64,000 nucleotides of DNA, taken from contig CAZLHO010000007.1 in assembly GCA_964559455.1 (NCBI GenBank), positions 1 to 64,000 of the forward strand. The letters run 5' to 3'. This DNA is from CAZLHO01 sp964559455 (lineage in GTDB: Bacteria > Krumholzibacteriota > Krumholzibacteriia > LZORAL124-64-63). Shown here piece after piece: positions 51,452 through 63,386 of this stretch. The notes beneath the pieces are model-generated. The model was not told the DNA's origin. It saw only the letters and a list, made by a program, of their open reading frames with translations, and ran no database searches. Within the stretch, counting starts at the first letter, position 1; the number at the start of each line of letters is the position of its first letter. Both the position numbers and the translations under genes were made by a program.

Positions 51452-53203
51452 TCATCGGAGCAGGGTGACGCGCTTGGTGACCGACCAGTTCTCTATCTGC
51501 AGCTTGCAGAAATAGGTGCCCGCGGCGACGGGGCGGCCGGTGGCGTCGGACCCGTTCCAGGCGGCCTCGTAGAGGCCGGCGGCGCGCGGGCCGGAGTGGA
51601 GAGTGGCGACTTCGTGGCCGGCCACGGAGTAGACCTTCAGCGTGACCTGGGGCGGCGAAGCGGCGTAGGGGATGGGGTCGCCGGGAGCCAGCGCGGGCTC
51701 CTGGCCTTCGCCCCAGACGAAGCCCTCGCCGACGGTGTCGGGCACGCGGTAGCGCACGTTGATCCGGTCGCGGAAGGGATTGGGGAAGTTCTCGAGCAGC
51801 GAAGGGGCCAGCGTCGGCGGGCTGCCGTCCCGCCCGCCGAGCCCGTCGTCGGCGTCCGCCGGAACCGCGGGCGAATCGGCGTCGATCACCGGGACGACGG
51901 CGGTGAAGATCCGCCCGCAGGCGAAGGATCCGTCGAGCGTCAGCGTCGCGCCGGGCGCGGGCGCGCCGCCGTCGAAATCGAAACCCAGGTCGCCGGGCAC
52001 CATGTGCCGGAACTCCAGGCCATGCGCCAGGTAGGCATCGATGCGCTCCGCGGAGGCGGCGGGGTCGGCGAGGTTAGTCGCCGCCCAGTTCCGATCCCAG
52101 GATCGCGCCGAGGAGGGCGCCTCCGGGGCGGGCTTCCAGAAGATGCGCCCCGGCGCGGCCAGGGGAACGCCGTCGCGGACAAGGGCGCCGGGATCGATCA
52201 GGGTGTTGTCTCCGGTCTGCGCCGCGAAGACCAGGCGCCAGCTCCCGTCGGCCTCGACCTCGGCGCGGGCCGCCGGTATCCGGCCGCGCTGGCAGACGGG
52301 GCAGAGGGGCGGCACGACCCAGGGCACGTCGGCGGCGGCAGGGTCGGCGCGCACGCCGGCGCGCACGGCCAGGGCCACGGCGGCGGCGTGATGCAGCTGG
52401 AGCAGGGTCGGCGCCGCGCAGACGGCCAGATCCAGGCCCGCCGGCCCATGGGGAAGGATGAGGGTCCGGCCCTGGATCACCGGCGGGGAGGGAACGCCGC
52501 GCGGAAAGACCGTCACGCCGAGCCAATACCCGTCCGGCTCGGCCGGAGCGGCCGCGTAGAGACGGATCGGAGTCGCCGGTCCGGCATGCGTCGGAACGTC
52601 GAGGGGGGAATCCCGCCAGGCGCCCGAGGACAGGGCCAGGTCCAGTCCGCCGGCGAGGCCGGCGCCGGCGGCGTCGACCAGGTCCGTGGCGACGAAGACT
52701 GCGCCCTCCAGATGGGAATAGCCCCAGTGATAGGCCTCGACGTGTCGCCGTCCGTCGCCGCGGGGGATGTCGACGACCTGCATGGCGTCGCTGATGGCGG
52801 CGTAGTCCTCGTCGACCAGGCCGTCGCCGTCATTGTCCCGGCCGTCGGCGCGATCCTCGTCCACCAAGCCGTCGCCGTCATCGTCGGCGTGGCGCGAGAA
52901 GCCGCGGTGGCCGCCGGCGACGCCTTCGGCGAGGCGGGCGCGGAAGGGCGCCGGCCCGTCGGGGATCGCAGCCTCGGTCGGGGAGATGACGAGCAGCGGG
53001 CTCCCGGCGCGGCCCAGCACGAGCGCGCCGTCGTCGCCCAGCGCGGCCGCGATGTCGGATCGACCCAGGCGCACGGACGCCGGAGCGTCGGCCGCGGCTG
53101 CGGCGGGCGCCGGCAAGAGGACGAGGGCGGCCGCGGACAGCGCCGCGGCGCGGAGCAGGCGCCGGATCCCCGTGAGGATTCCGCCGCGCGTTTCTATGGG
53201 CAT
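51452..53203 (-). CDS. Secreted protein with Asp-rich repeats and FlgD-like C-terminus, downstream of gyrA
   Basis: 583 aa, unrecognised. The N-terminus carries a signal peptide (RRLLRAAALSAAALVLLPAP, Ala-rich cleavage region). Near residue 110 two adjacent DxDGDGLVDED repeats occur (DDDGDGLVDEDRADGRDNDGDGLVDED), typical of calcium-binding thrombospondin-3/dockerin-like loops. A CPVCQRG zinc-ribbon-like pair sits mid-protein. The last 120 residues form a FlgD-like domain with an insertion (ENFPNPFRDRINVRY, VYSVAGHEVATLH, AAGTYFCKL), ending TLLR. It starts 4 nt after the gyrA stop, with GGAAGG 8 nt before the ATG, so it is probably co-transcribed with gyrBA despite an unrelated role. Confidence 0.8.
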   Translation of the reverse strand: MPIETRGGILTGIRRLLRAAALSAAALVLLPAPAAAAADAPASVRLGRSDIAAALGDDGALVLGRAGSPLLVISPTEAAIPDGPAPFRARLAEGVAGGHRGFSRHADDDGDGLVDEDRADGRDNDGDGLVDEDYAAISDAMQVVDIPRGDGRRHVEAYHWGYSHLEGAVFVATDLVDAAGAGLAGGLDLALSSGAWRDSPLDVPTHAGPATPIRLYAAAPAEPDGYWLGVTVFPRGVPSPPVIQGRTLILPHGPAGLDLAVCAAPTLLQLHHAAAVALAVRAGVRADPAAADVPWVVPPLCPVCQRGRIPAARAEVEADGSWRLVFAAQTGDNTLIDPGALVRDGVPLAAPGRIFWKPAPEAPSSARSWDRNWAATNLADPAASAERIDAYLAHGLEFRHMVPGDLGFDFDGGAPAPGATLTLDGSFACGRIFTAVVPVIDADSPAVPADADDGLGGRDGSPPTLAPSLLENFPNPFRDRINVRYRVPDTVGEGFVWGEGQEPALAPGDPIPYAASPPQVTLKVYSVAGHEVATLHSGPRAAGLYEAAWNGSDATGRPVAAGTYFCKLQIENWSVTKRVTLLR

Positions 53204-53207
53204 GTGA

Positions 53208-55664
53208 TCAACCTTCCGAATCCCCGTCCACGTCGTCGCCGTTGGCTTCGACGCGGGCCAGGCCGACGACGTGGTCGTCTCCCTTCAGGCTGATGATGCG
53301 GACTCCCTGAGTGTTCCGGCCCAGGGTCGAGATGTCCCTGACCGACATGCGGATGATTATGCCGTTCCTGGTGATGACCATCAACTCTTCGTTGTCGTCC
53401 ACCTCGCGGATGTCCACGAGCGGGCCGTTGCGACGGGTGGTCTTGATCGTGATCAAGCCCCGGCCGCCGCGGCGCTGCAGGCGGTAGTCGTCCAGGGGGG
53501 TGCGCTTGCCGTAGCCGTTGCGGGTGACCGAGAGCAGGGTGGCGCCGGTGGTCACCGAGACCATGCCCACGACCTCCTCCCCCTCGTCCAGGGCGATGCC
53601 CTTGACGCCGCGGGCCGTGCGGCCCATCGGGCGGATGTCTTCCTCGCTGAAGCGGATCGCCATGCCGTTGCCGGACGCCAGCACCAGGTTCTGGCCGCCG
53701 TCCGAGACCTTCACCGCGACCAGCCTCTCGTCGGGCAGCAGGTTGATGGCGCGGATGCCGGCCTGCCGCGGCCGGCTGAACTCGGTCAGCGGGGTCTTCT
53801 TCACGATCCCCTTGTTCGTGCACATGACCAGGAAGTGGTTCTCGGAGAACTCCCGCACCGGCACCACGGCGTTCACGCGGTCGCCGGGGGCGATGTTGAT
53901 CAGGTTCACGATCGGCCGGCCCTTGGCGGCGCGCGCCGCGTTGGGCACCCGGTAGGTCTTCAGCCAGTGGCACTGGCCGCCGTCGGTGAGCACGAGCAGA
54001 TACTGGTGCGTGGTGGCCACGAAGATGTTCTCGACCCAGTCCTCGTCCTTGGTGCCCATGGCGGTGATGCCCTTGCCGCCGCGGCCCTGCGTGCGGTAGG
54101 TGCCCGCGGGCAGGCGCTTCACGTAGCCGGCGTGCGACAGGGTGACCACGACCTCCTCGTCGGCGATCAGGTCCTCCATGTCGATGTCGTCCTCCTCGGG
54201 GACGATCTCCGTGCGCCGGGCGTCGCCGAAGCGGTCGCGGACGCCGACCAGCTCGTCGCGGATGATCTGCAGGACGCGGTCGCGGTTGCCCAGGATCTCC
54301 TTCAGCTCCGCGATCAGCTCGATGAGCTGCCGGTATTCGTCCTCGATCTTCTGGCGCTCGAGGCCGGTCAGCCGGGCCAGCCGCAGGTCCAGGATCGCCT
54401 GGGCCTGGATCTCGGAGAGGGCGAAGCGCTCCATCAGCGCGATGCGGGCGGCTTCGGGGGAATCGCTGGTCTTGATCAACTCGACGATCTCGTCGATGTG
54501 GTCCAGGGCGATGCGGTAGCCCTCGAGGATGTGCGCGCGCTCCTCGGCCTTGCGCAGGTCGTAGCGCGTGCGGCGGACGACGACCTCCTCGCGGAACTTC
54601 AGGTACTCCTGCATCGACTCCTTCAGGCTCATCACCCGCGGCCGGTTGTCGACCAGCGCCAGGTTGATCACGCCGAAGGTCGTCTGCAGGTTCGTGTGCG
54701 CGAAGAGCTTGTTGAGCACGACCTGGGGGTAGGCGTCCTTCTTGAGGACGATGACGATGCGCATGCCCTCGCGGTCGGATTCGTCGCGCAGGTCCGCGAT
54801 GCCCTCGATCTGCCCGCCGCGCACGAGGTGGGCGATCTTCTCGACCAGGTTGGCCTTGTTCACCTGGTAGGGCAGCTCGGTGATGAGGATGCGGGGCCGC
54901 CCCTTGGCGTCCTCGTCGATCTCGGTGCGTCCGCGCACGACGACGCGGCCGCGGCCGGTGTTCACGTAGTCCACGATGCCGCGCCGCCCGCAGACCACGC
55001 CGCCGGTGGGGAAATCGGGTCCCTGCACGTATTCGAGCAGGCCGTTGGCGTCGATGTCGGGATCGTCGAGCAGGCCGATCAGGCCGTCGCAGACCTCGGT
55101 CAGGTTGTGGGGCGGAATCTTGGTGGCCATGCCCACGGCGATGCCGTCGGAGCCGTTGACCAGCAGGTTGGGGATGGCCGAAGGCATCACCGCCGGCATC
55201 ATGCGCGAACCGTCGTAGTTCGGCACGAAGTCGACCGTCTCCTTGTCCAGGTCCCGCATGATCTCGATGGCCATGCGGGTCAGCCTGGCCTCGGTGTAAC
55301 GTTCGGCCGCCGCCGAGTCGCCGTCGATCGATCCGAAGTTGCCCTGGCCGTCCACCAGCGGGTAGCGGAGGCTGAAGTCCTGGGCCAGCCGCACCAGCGT
55401 GTCGTAGACCGACGCGGTGCCGTGGGGGTGGTAGTTGCCCGTGGTGTCGCCGGTGATCTTGGCCGACTTGCGGTAGGGCTTGCCCGGCTGCAGGTTCAGG
55501 TCGTTCATCGCCGTCAGCACGCGTCGGTGCACGGGCTTCAGGCCGTCCCGCACGTCCGGCAGGGCGCGCGAGATGATCACGCTCATGGAGTACTCCAGGT
55601 ACGAGCGCTCCATCTTCTCGTTGATGTCGACCTCGATCACGTGACCGATGTTCTTGTCCGCCAT
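53208..55664 (-). CDS. gyrA: DNA gyrase subunit A
   Basis: 818 aa. The breakage-reunion domain has catalytic Tyr123 in AAERYTEARLTRMA. The quinolone-determining segment is HPHGTASVYDT (79-89), with Ala84 at the E. coli Ser83 position and Asp88 at Asp87. The C-terminal beta-pinwheel carries the GyrA box QGRGGKG, plus a second box-like QRRGGRG later in the pinwheel. The tail is acidic (NGDDVDGDSEG), as in many gyrases, and helps control wrapping. It is downstream of gyrB by 54 nt. No parC/parE is in the window. Confidence 0.98.
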   Translation of the reverse strand: MADKNIGHVIEVDINEKMERSYLEYSMSVIISRALPDVRDGLKPVHRRVLTAMNDLNLQPGKPYRKSAKITGDTTGNYHPHGTASVYDTLVRLAQDFSLRYPLVDGQGNFGSIDGDSAAAERYTEARLTRMAIEIMRDLDKETVDFVPNYDGSRMMPAVMPSAIPNLLVNGSDGIAVGMATKIPPHNLTEVCDGLIGLLDDPDIDANGLLEYVQGPDFPTGGVVCGRRGIVDYVNTGRGRVVVRGRTEIDEDAKGRPRILITELPYQVNKANLVEKIAHLVRGGQIEGIADLRDESDREGMRIVIVLKKDAYPQVVLNKLFAHTNLQTTFGVINLALVDNRPRVMSLKESMQEYLKFREEVVVRRTRYDLRKAEERAHILEGYRIALDHIDEIVELIKTSDSPEAARIALMERFALSEIQAQAILDLRLARLTGLERQKIEDEYRQLIELIAELKEILGNRDRVLQIIRDELVGVRDRFGDARRTEIVPEEDDIDMEDLIADEEVVVTLSHAGYVKRLPAGTYRTQGRGGKGITAMGTKDEDWVENIFVATTHQYLLVLTDGGQCHWLKTYRVPNAARAAKGRPIVNLINIAPGDRVNAVVPVREFSENHFLVMCTNKGIVKKTPLTEFSRPRQAGIRAINLLPDERLVAVKVSDGGQNLVLASGNGMAIRFSEEDIRPMGRTARGVKGIALDEGEEVVGMVSVTTGATLLSVTRNGYGKRTPLDDYRLQRRGGRGLITIKTTRRNGPLVDIREVDDNEELMVITRNGIIIRMSVRDISTLGRNTQGVRIISLKGDDHVVGLARVEANGDDVDGDSEG

Positions 55665-55718
55665 GTCTCGAAGCTCCCCTGCGCGGCGCCCGGCGCCGCG
55701 GCTCGCGTCGCGAGCGGG

Positions 55719-57650
<1,932 letters not shown>

Positions 57651-57695
57651 GAATCTCTCCGTGTCGCCGCGCGCTTCGGCGCGGTGATTCCGGTG

Positions 57696-58037
57696 TCAAC
57701 CAGTGGTGTCGTCCCAGTGACGTCGCTCGGGGCCCCGAGCAAAGCGCAGGGAACGGACCGTGTCGGCGCCGTGAAGGGCGTTGAACTTCCCGATGATGGT
57801 CGGCGCCAGCAAGGTCAGTTCCTGACGCCAAGCCGCATGGTCGGCCTCCAGGATCAGCTCGCCGTCGCGCAGGTCCACGGCGCGGACGTGGAGCGCCGCC
57901 GCCTCGCCGACGATCTTCGGCCAATCCGCCAGCAGGTCGCGCTCGTTCATCCGCCGCGCCAGACCCAGCTGGTCCAGCACGCCTTCGAGAATGGAGCCCA
58001 CGCGCTGCGGACCCGGCCTGTCCTTTTCCCTGCTCAT
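57696..58037 (-). CDS. dciA: DciA-like (DUF721) helicase-loading protein
   Basis: 113 aa. The DUF721 core is present: VGSILEGVLDQLGLARRMNERDLLADWPKIVGEAAALHV, with the conserved tryptophan followed by a KIVG motif and HAAWRQELTLL. DciA proteins interact with the replicative helicase DnaB in bacteria that lack DnaC. The ATG at 58037 gives ATGA overlapping the recF stop; the open frame to 58373 is the shadow of recF. Position next to recF and gyrB is the conserved one. Confidence 0.9.
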   Translation of the reverse strand: MSREKDRPGPQRVGSILEGVLDQLGLARRMNERDLLADWPKIVGEAAALHVRAVDLRDGELILEADHAAWRQELTLLAPTIIGKFNALHGADTVRSLRFARGPERRHWDDTTG

Positions 58038-59170
58038 ATCAACTCGCTGATCCCGCCTGCGGAAACGCGCCAGCGGCGCAGACCGCGAGGTTCCCAGCCG
58101 GCCACGTCGTCGTTCCGGGCCGTGGCGATGAACACCTGGTGGCGTTCGGTGGTGCGCTCCTGGAGCCGGCGCGACCGTTCCCCGTCGAGCTCGCTGAAGA
58201 TGTCGTCGAAGAACAGGATCGGATGGACGTGCCGGCGCTGACGAACGACCTCGCCCTGGGCCAGCTTGAGCGCGACCGCCGCCGAGCGTGTCTCGCCCTG
58301 GGAGCCGAAGGACCGCATGACGACGCCTTCGAGCAGGATCTCGAGGTCGTCGAGCTGCGGGCCGGCGAGGCACCTTCCACGCCTCATTTCATCCCCCACA
58401 ATATAGTCAAATTCCGCCAGAAATTCCCGTTGTAATTGCTCCGTTCCGAGCCCTTCGCGAAAGCCCTCCAGCTGGGGCCGATAGGCCAGCGAGAGCCTTC
58501 CCTCCGCGCCGGAAATCCCGGTGTAGGCCTCCCCCGCGACGGGCTCCAGTTCGGCGGCGTAGCGCAGGCGGGCGAGGCAGACCGGAGCGGCGTGCGCGGC
58601 CAGTTCGCGGTTCCAGGCGCGCAGCTCCTCGCGGGCCGCATCCGGGGCCTGGAAGCCGCGCCGGGCGTCCCGCAGCAGGCGCCCCTTCTGGCGCAGGGCG
58701 CGCTGGACGGACTGCAGGTGGGCCAGATAGTCGGGGTCGACCATGCTCAGGCCCTGGTCCAGGAAACGGCGGCGCGCCTCGGGGCCGTCGCGCACCAGGC
58801 CCACGGTCTGGGGGTCGAAGACGACGGTGGCCAGCAGGCCGACCAGGTCCGCCTTGCGCCGCACGGGCTCGCCGTCGACGCGGAGCCTCCGGCCGCCGTC
58901 GCGTTCCAGGCCGACGTCGAAACGCACCGTCCGCCCGCCGTCTATCTCGGCGTCCAGGCTCAGGTGGGCGGCCGCGGCCCCGAAGCGGATCAGTTCCTCG
59001 TCGCGCGCCCCCCGGTAGGAACGGCCCAGCGCGGGATAGTTCAGGGCCTCGAGCAGGTTCGTCTTGCCCTGCCCGTTGCCCCCCAGCAGCAGGTTCACCC
59101 CGGGAGAGAAAGAAAGCTGGACTTCCGACAGGTTGCGGAAGTCCAGCAGGGATGCCTCGCGGAGCCGCAT
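58034..59170 (-). CDS. recF: DNA repair protein RecF
   Basis: 378 aa SMC-like ATPase that loads RecA at gaps with RecO and RecR. Walker A is LLGGNGQGKTNLLEAL, beginning near residue 28. The signature/ABC region is near SFGSQGETRSAAVALKLAQ, and Walker B/D-loop is HPILFFDDIFSELD. Coiled segments between them are short, as normal for RecF. It starts 7 nt after the dnaN stop and overlaps dciA by 4 nt. No good Shine-Dalgarno is seen, so coupling to dnaN is likely. Confidence 0.96.
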   Translation of the reverse strand: MRLREASLLDFRNLSEVQLSFSPGVNLLLGGNGQGKTNLLEALNYPALGRSYRGARDEELIRFGAAAAHLSLDAEIDGGRTVRFDVGLERDGGRRLRVDGEPVRRKADLVGLLATVVFDPQTVGLVRDGPEARRRFLDQGLSMVDPDYLAHLQSVQRALRQKGRLLRDARRGFQAPDAAREELRAWNRELAAHAAPVCLARLRYAAELEPVAGEAYTGISGAEGRLSLAYRPQLEGFREGLGTEQLQREFLAEFDYIVGDEMRRGRCLAGPQLDDLEILLEGVVMRSFGSQGETRSAAVALKLAQGEVVRQRRHVHPILFFDDIFSELDGERSRRLQERTTERHQVFIATARNDDVAGWEPRGLRRWRVSAGGISELI

Positions 59171-59177
59171 CCGCGGC

Positions 59178-60296
59178 TCAGTCCGAGGTCAGGCGCAGCG
59201 GCATGAGCAGGCAGAGCAGATCGGCGCCCGCCTCGCCCTCGACGACGGGCCGGACCAGGGCGGCGCTCTGCGGATCGCGGAAGGCCATCTGCACGTCGTC
59301 GGCGCGGATGTTCTTCAGCACGTCCAGCAGGTAGGTGTAGTTGAAGCCGATCTCCAGGGCCGCGCCCTGGTAGCCTACGGCCAGCTCGTCCTCGACGCTG
59401 CTGCCGTCGGTGCCGGTGGCCGAGAGCTCCAGGCGATCGTTCTCCAGGCCCAGCCGGATCTGGCTGGTGATGCGGTCGGCGGTGATCGAGACCCGGCGGA
59501 CGGCGCCGTGGAACTTGTCGCGGTCCACGGTCATCAGGAGCTCGTTGTTCTTGGGGATGACCGCCGTGTAGTCGGGGAAAGGGCCCTCGAGCAGGCGGGT
59601 GTGCAGCACCGTGGCGCCGATCCCGAAGCTCAGCTGGTTTTCGCCCATGTAGAGCGCCGTCTTCTCCTCGCCCTCGGCCAGGCGCGCATAGTGCAGCAGG
59701 CCCTGGGTGTCCGCGATCAGGTCGCGATCGCCGCCCAGGTCCAGGACGAGTTCGCGGCGGGAGCGCGAGAGCCGATGGGCGTCGGTGGCGATCATCGCCA
59801 GCGAGTCGGATTTGATCTCCCATTTGATCCCCATCAGGGCCGGCCGCGTCTCGTCCTTGGAGATGGCGTAGGCCGTCTCGCGGATCATGTCGACCAGGAC
59901 CGAGGAATCGATTTCCAGCGGCTTGTCGGCGTCCAGCGCGGGCAACGAGGGGAATTCGTCCGCGTTCATGCTCGACTCGGTCAACGTGGACTTGCCGGCC
60001 AGCACGCGGAAACGCCCGTCCTTCTCGTCGATCTTGACTTCGCCGGGGCCCAGCGAGCGGACGAACTGCACGAACTTGGCGGCGGGGACCGCCACGCGGC
60101 CGGCGCCGCCGATCTTGGCCTTGTCCGTGACCGTGGTGATCGAGATGTCGAGATTGGTGGCGGAGATCCGCAGGCCCTCGTCACCCGCCTCCAGGAGCAC
60201 GCAGGTCAGGATCGGCATGGTGGTCTTGGCGGGCACCACGTTGGCGACGACGAGGAGGGATTGGGCGAGGTCCTCCTGCTGGATCGTGAGCTTCAA
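59178..60296 (-). CDS. dnaN: DNA polymerase III beta sliding clamp
   Basis: 372 aa, three DnaN domains in tandem (about 1-120, 125-240, 245-372). Conserved blocks are VVPAKTTMPILTCVLLEA, ATDAHRLSRSR and, at the end, the CLLMPLRLTSD tail that closes the clamp interface. The start is set at the TTG at 60296 (KLTIQQEDL) because GGAGGA lies 7 nt upstream. The in-frame GTG at 60311 would place this site inside the gene. It lies between dnaA (350 nt upstream) and recF. Confidence 0.95.
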   Translation of the reverse strand: MKLTIQQEDLAQSLLVVANVVPAKTTMPILTCVLLEAGDEGLRISATNLDISITTVTDKAKIGGAGRVAVPAAKFVQFVRSLGPGEVKIDEKDGRFRVLAGKSTLTESSMNADEFPSLPALDADKPLEIDSSVLVDMIRETAYAISKDETRPALMGIKWEIKSDSLAMIATDAHRLSRSRRELVLDLGGDRDLIADTQGLLHYARLAEGEEKTALYMGENQLSFGIGATVLHTRLLEGPFPDYTAVIPKNNELLMTVDRDKFHGAVRRVSITADRITSQIRLGLENDRLELSATGTDGSSVEDELAVGYQGAALEIGFNYTYLLDVLKNIRADDVQMAFRDPQSAALVRPVVEGEAGADLLCLLMPLRLTSD

Positions 60297-60661
60297 TTTG
60301 GATTCCTCCACTGAGGGTTCGACGGTGTCGCGGGCGGCCTCTCGCCGCGCCGGACCGCTATGATATGTGCTCCTCTTTCCTGCTTCAAGTCATTAAGGAA
60401 AGTATAGGAACTGTAGTAGGGGGTGTGGACTCTGTGGACATCTCCGGGAAAGGCTCCGAGCCGGTTCGAATCCCACCTTCGCGACCATCGCCCCTGTGGA
60501 CGCGGCCGGGGATGATTCGGGGATAGACCGGAAGTCATCCCCAACCCGGATCCGTCCACCGTCTTGCCCCCCGTTCGCCCACCGTCTTGTCCACAACCCC
60601 TCCGAGGCGGATCAGCCCTCTCGCGGCTTCTCGTCCGCGGCCGCTCGTCGCCGGCGAGGGC
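60297..60661. other. dnaA-dnaN intergenic region with TGTGGAC-type repeats
   Basis: 365 bp without a gene, between dnaA and dnaN. It contains TGTGGAC at 60424, 60433 and 60495 (start positions), TTGTCCACA at 60587-60595 (one mismatch from a DnaA box) and a tRNA-3'-end-like piece at 60463-60487. The first repeats resemble weak DnaA-binding sites. A promoter for dnaN should also lie here, but I see no clear one. Confidence 0.55.
60463..60487 (+). other. Orphan tRNA 3'-end-like sequence
   Basis: The sequence from GGTTCGAATCCCACC through CTTCGCGACCA matches the T-loop, T-stem 3' strand, acceptor strand and an ACCA end of a tRNA. The T-stem 5' strand and everything before it do not match: GCCGG stands where GTGGG is needed, and no GCGAAGG or CGCGAAG acceptor strand lies upstream. 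It is therefore a fragment. Such pieces are typically left by integration of elements at tRNA 3' ends or by duplication. Confidence 0.55.
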
Positions 60662-62047
<1,386 letters not shown>

Positions 62048-62119
62048 GGTTCCTCTACCGGTTTCCTTTCCCACGAGGCACAACCCACCATGGCGTGCAC
62101 TGGTCGACTACCCGCAGCA

Positions 62120-62330
62120 CACCGGCCAAGTTATTCTAAATTTGTGAGTTACAATTTCTAAACCCAGAGGGGAGAAAAAAGTTATCCACAAACAAAGAGC
62201 CGCTGTGGATAACTTGCCTCTCTCCTGTATCGGGTTTTCAACACCTGTGGGCGAAACCTATCACGACCCAAAATCGCCCGCAAGCATTTTCTTCCCGGCG
62301 GATTTATTTTTTGTTAATTCCCTGTCGCTC
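62120..62330. other. Probable chromosomal replication origin (oriC)
   Basis: Two perfect DnaA boxes, TTATCCACA at 62182-62190 and its reverse complement at 62204-62212, lie inside a perfect 12-bp inverted repeat (AAGTTATCCACA/TGTGGATAACTT, 13-nt spacer). An AT-rich tract of a DUE-like kind is at 62302-62319 (ATTTATTTTTTGTTAATT) and another AT-rich tract is at about 62130-62165. It sits between dnaA and rpmH, the usual place for oriC. Confidence 0.8.
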
Positions 62331-62461
62331 AAGAAGTTGCAGGAGGGATGCCGATGTTTCGCCTCGGGGGCTCCCGCAGGGTGATCGGACGCCCGGCTCC
62401 GGCGACCATTCGGGCCCGGTCGTAGCGGATCGCCGGGGTTGTGGGAAAGTTGCAACGCTCC

Positions 62462-62490
62462 TTGACATAGGGGGGGCCTGTGTCTAATCT
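62462..62490 (+). promoter_or_regulatory. Promoter for rpmH-rnpA-yidD-yidC
   Basis: Perfect TTGACA (62462-62467), 17-nt spacer, then TAATCT (62485-62490), giving a start near 62497 and a 30-nt leader to the GTG at 62528. Confidence 0.8.
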
Positions 62491-62527
62491 TTCACGGTTC
62501 ATTTACAGTAGTTAAGGAGGCGAGCCG

Positions 62528-62662
62528 GTGAAGAGGACTTTCCAGCCCAGCAACATAAAGCGCGCGCGTACCCACGGCTTCCGGAAAAGGATGTCGACCA
62601 GGGCCGGCCGCCTTATCCTCAAGCGTCGTCGCGCCAAGGGCCGCAAGCGCCTTTCGGCCTGA
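62528..62662 (+). CDS. rpmH: 50S ribosomal protein L34
   Basis: 44 aa, the standard length. It begins with a GTG behind AAGGAGG (62514-62520), reads MKRTFQPSNIKRARTHGFRKR and continues MSTRAGRLILKRRRAKGRKR, the L34 pattern. The stop TGA overlaps the rnpA ATG by one base (TGATG). First gene of the plus-strand oriC-proximal operon. Confidence 0.97.
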   Translation: MKRTFQPSNIKRARTHGFRKRMSTRAGRLILKRRRAKGRKRLSA

Positions 62663-63072
62663 TGACCCCGGCGCCGTCGGCGTCCGGGTCCACCATGAGG
62701 TCGCTGACGCGTCGCGAAGATTTTCTCAGGGTCTATTCGGAAGGCTTGAAGCTGACAGGACGCTTCTGTGTCCTGTATCTTCTGCCTGCCGGCGACCTGG
62801 CCCGGGCCGTGGTGGCCAGCCGCAAGGTCGGCGGTGCCGTGGCCCGCAATCGCGCGAAGCGACTGTTGCGCGAGATGCTTCGACATCTGGTCGGAGCCGA
62901 GGCGACGGCGCTCGACTTCGACCTCGTCGCCGCCCGGCTCGGCCGCAACCGCGCCGACTGCGGCGACGGCATGTGGATCGTGGCCGTGGCGCGCGCGCGC
63001 CTGCCGGGCGCGGGAATCCACGATCTGACGGCCGAGGCGCAGAGCCTCCTGGCCGACTTCCTGCCGGGATAG
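62662..63072 (+). CDS. rnpA: Ribonuclease P protein component
   Basis: 136 aa from the ATG at 62662, or 125 aa from ATG 62695 (MRSLTRREDFLRVY), which is the more typical N-terminus; the ribosome site is weak for both. The conserved RNR motif is in ASRKVGGAVARNRAKRLLRE, and a DFDLVAARLGRN segment follows. It helps RNase P RNA mature tRNA 5' ends. The RNA partner is not in the window. Confidence 0.94.
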   Translation: MTPAPSASGSTMRSLTRREDFLRVYSEGLKLTGRFCVLYLLPAGDLARAVVASRKVGGAVARNRAKRLLREMLRHLVGAEATALDFDLVAARLGRNRADCGDGMWIVAVARARLPGAGIHDLTAEAQSLLADFLPG

Positions 63073-63109
63073 CGGACGGCATGGCCGTTCCCGGACGCCT
63101 TCGTCGCTC

Positions 63110-63385
63110 ATGACGGTCGGGGATATGTGGCGGATACCCTACTACTTCATCCGGGCCTACCAGAGGTTCCTGTCCCCGTGCCTTCCTGCGACCTGCCGCT
63201 TCACGCCCACGTGTTCGGCCTACGCGGCCGAGGCCCTGCGCACGCAGGGATTGGCCCGCGGCGCCCGGCTGGCCCTTCGCCGGATCCTGCGCTGCCATCC
63301 CTGGCACGCCGGCGGCTACGACCCGGTGCCGACGCGCGACGCCTCGCCCGCGACCTCCGAGCCCCTCATCACTGGAGAGCGATGA
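63110..63385 (+). CDS. yidD: Membrane protein insertion efficiency factor YidD
   Basis: 91 aa. Amphipathic N-terminus IPYYFIRAYQRFLSPCLP, then the conserved CRFTPTCSAYAAEAL with the family Cys pair, and RRILRCHPWHAGGYDPVP. It assists YidC/Sec insertion at the inner membrane. The start may be the ATG at 63110 or ATG 63125 (MWRIPYY), neither with a strong ribosome site. It lies 37 nt after rnpA and ends 1 nt before yidC. Confidence 0.93.
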   Translation: MTVGDMWRIPYYFIRAYQRFLSPCLPATCRFTPTCSAYAAEALRTQGLARGARLALRRILRCHPWHAGGYDPVPTRDASPATSEPLITGER

Positions 63386-63386
63386 C

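Noticed and set aside
60293..60559. 88-aa minus-strand ORF in the dnaA-dnaN gap
   Set aside because: It is the typical artefact of translating an antisense tRNA end; it coincides with the tRNA-like fragment and has no support.
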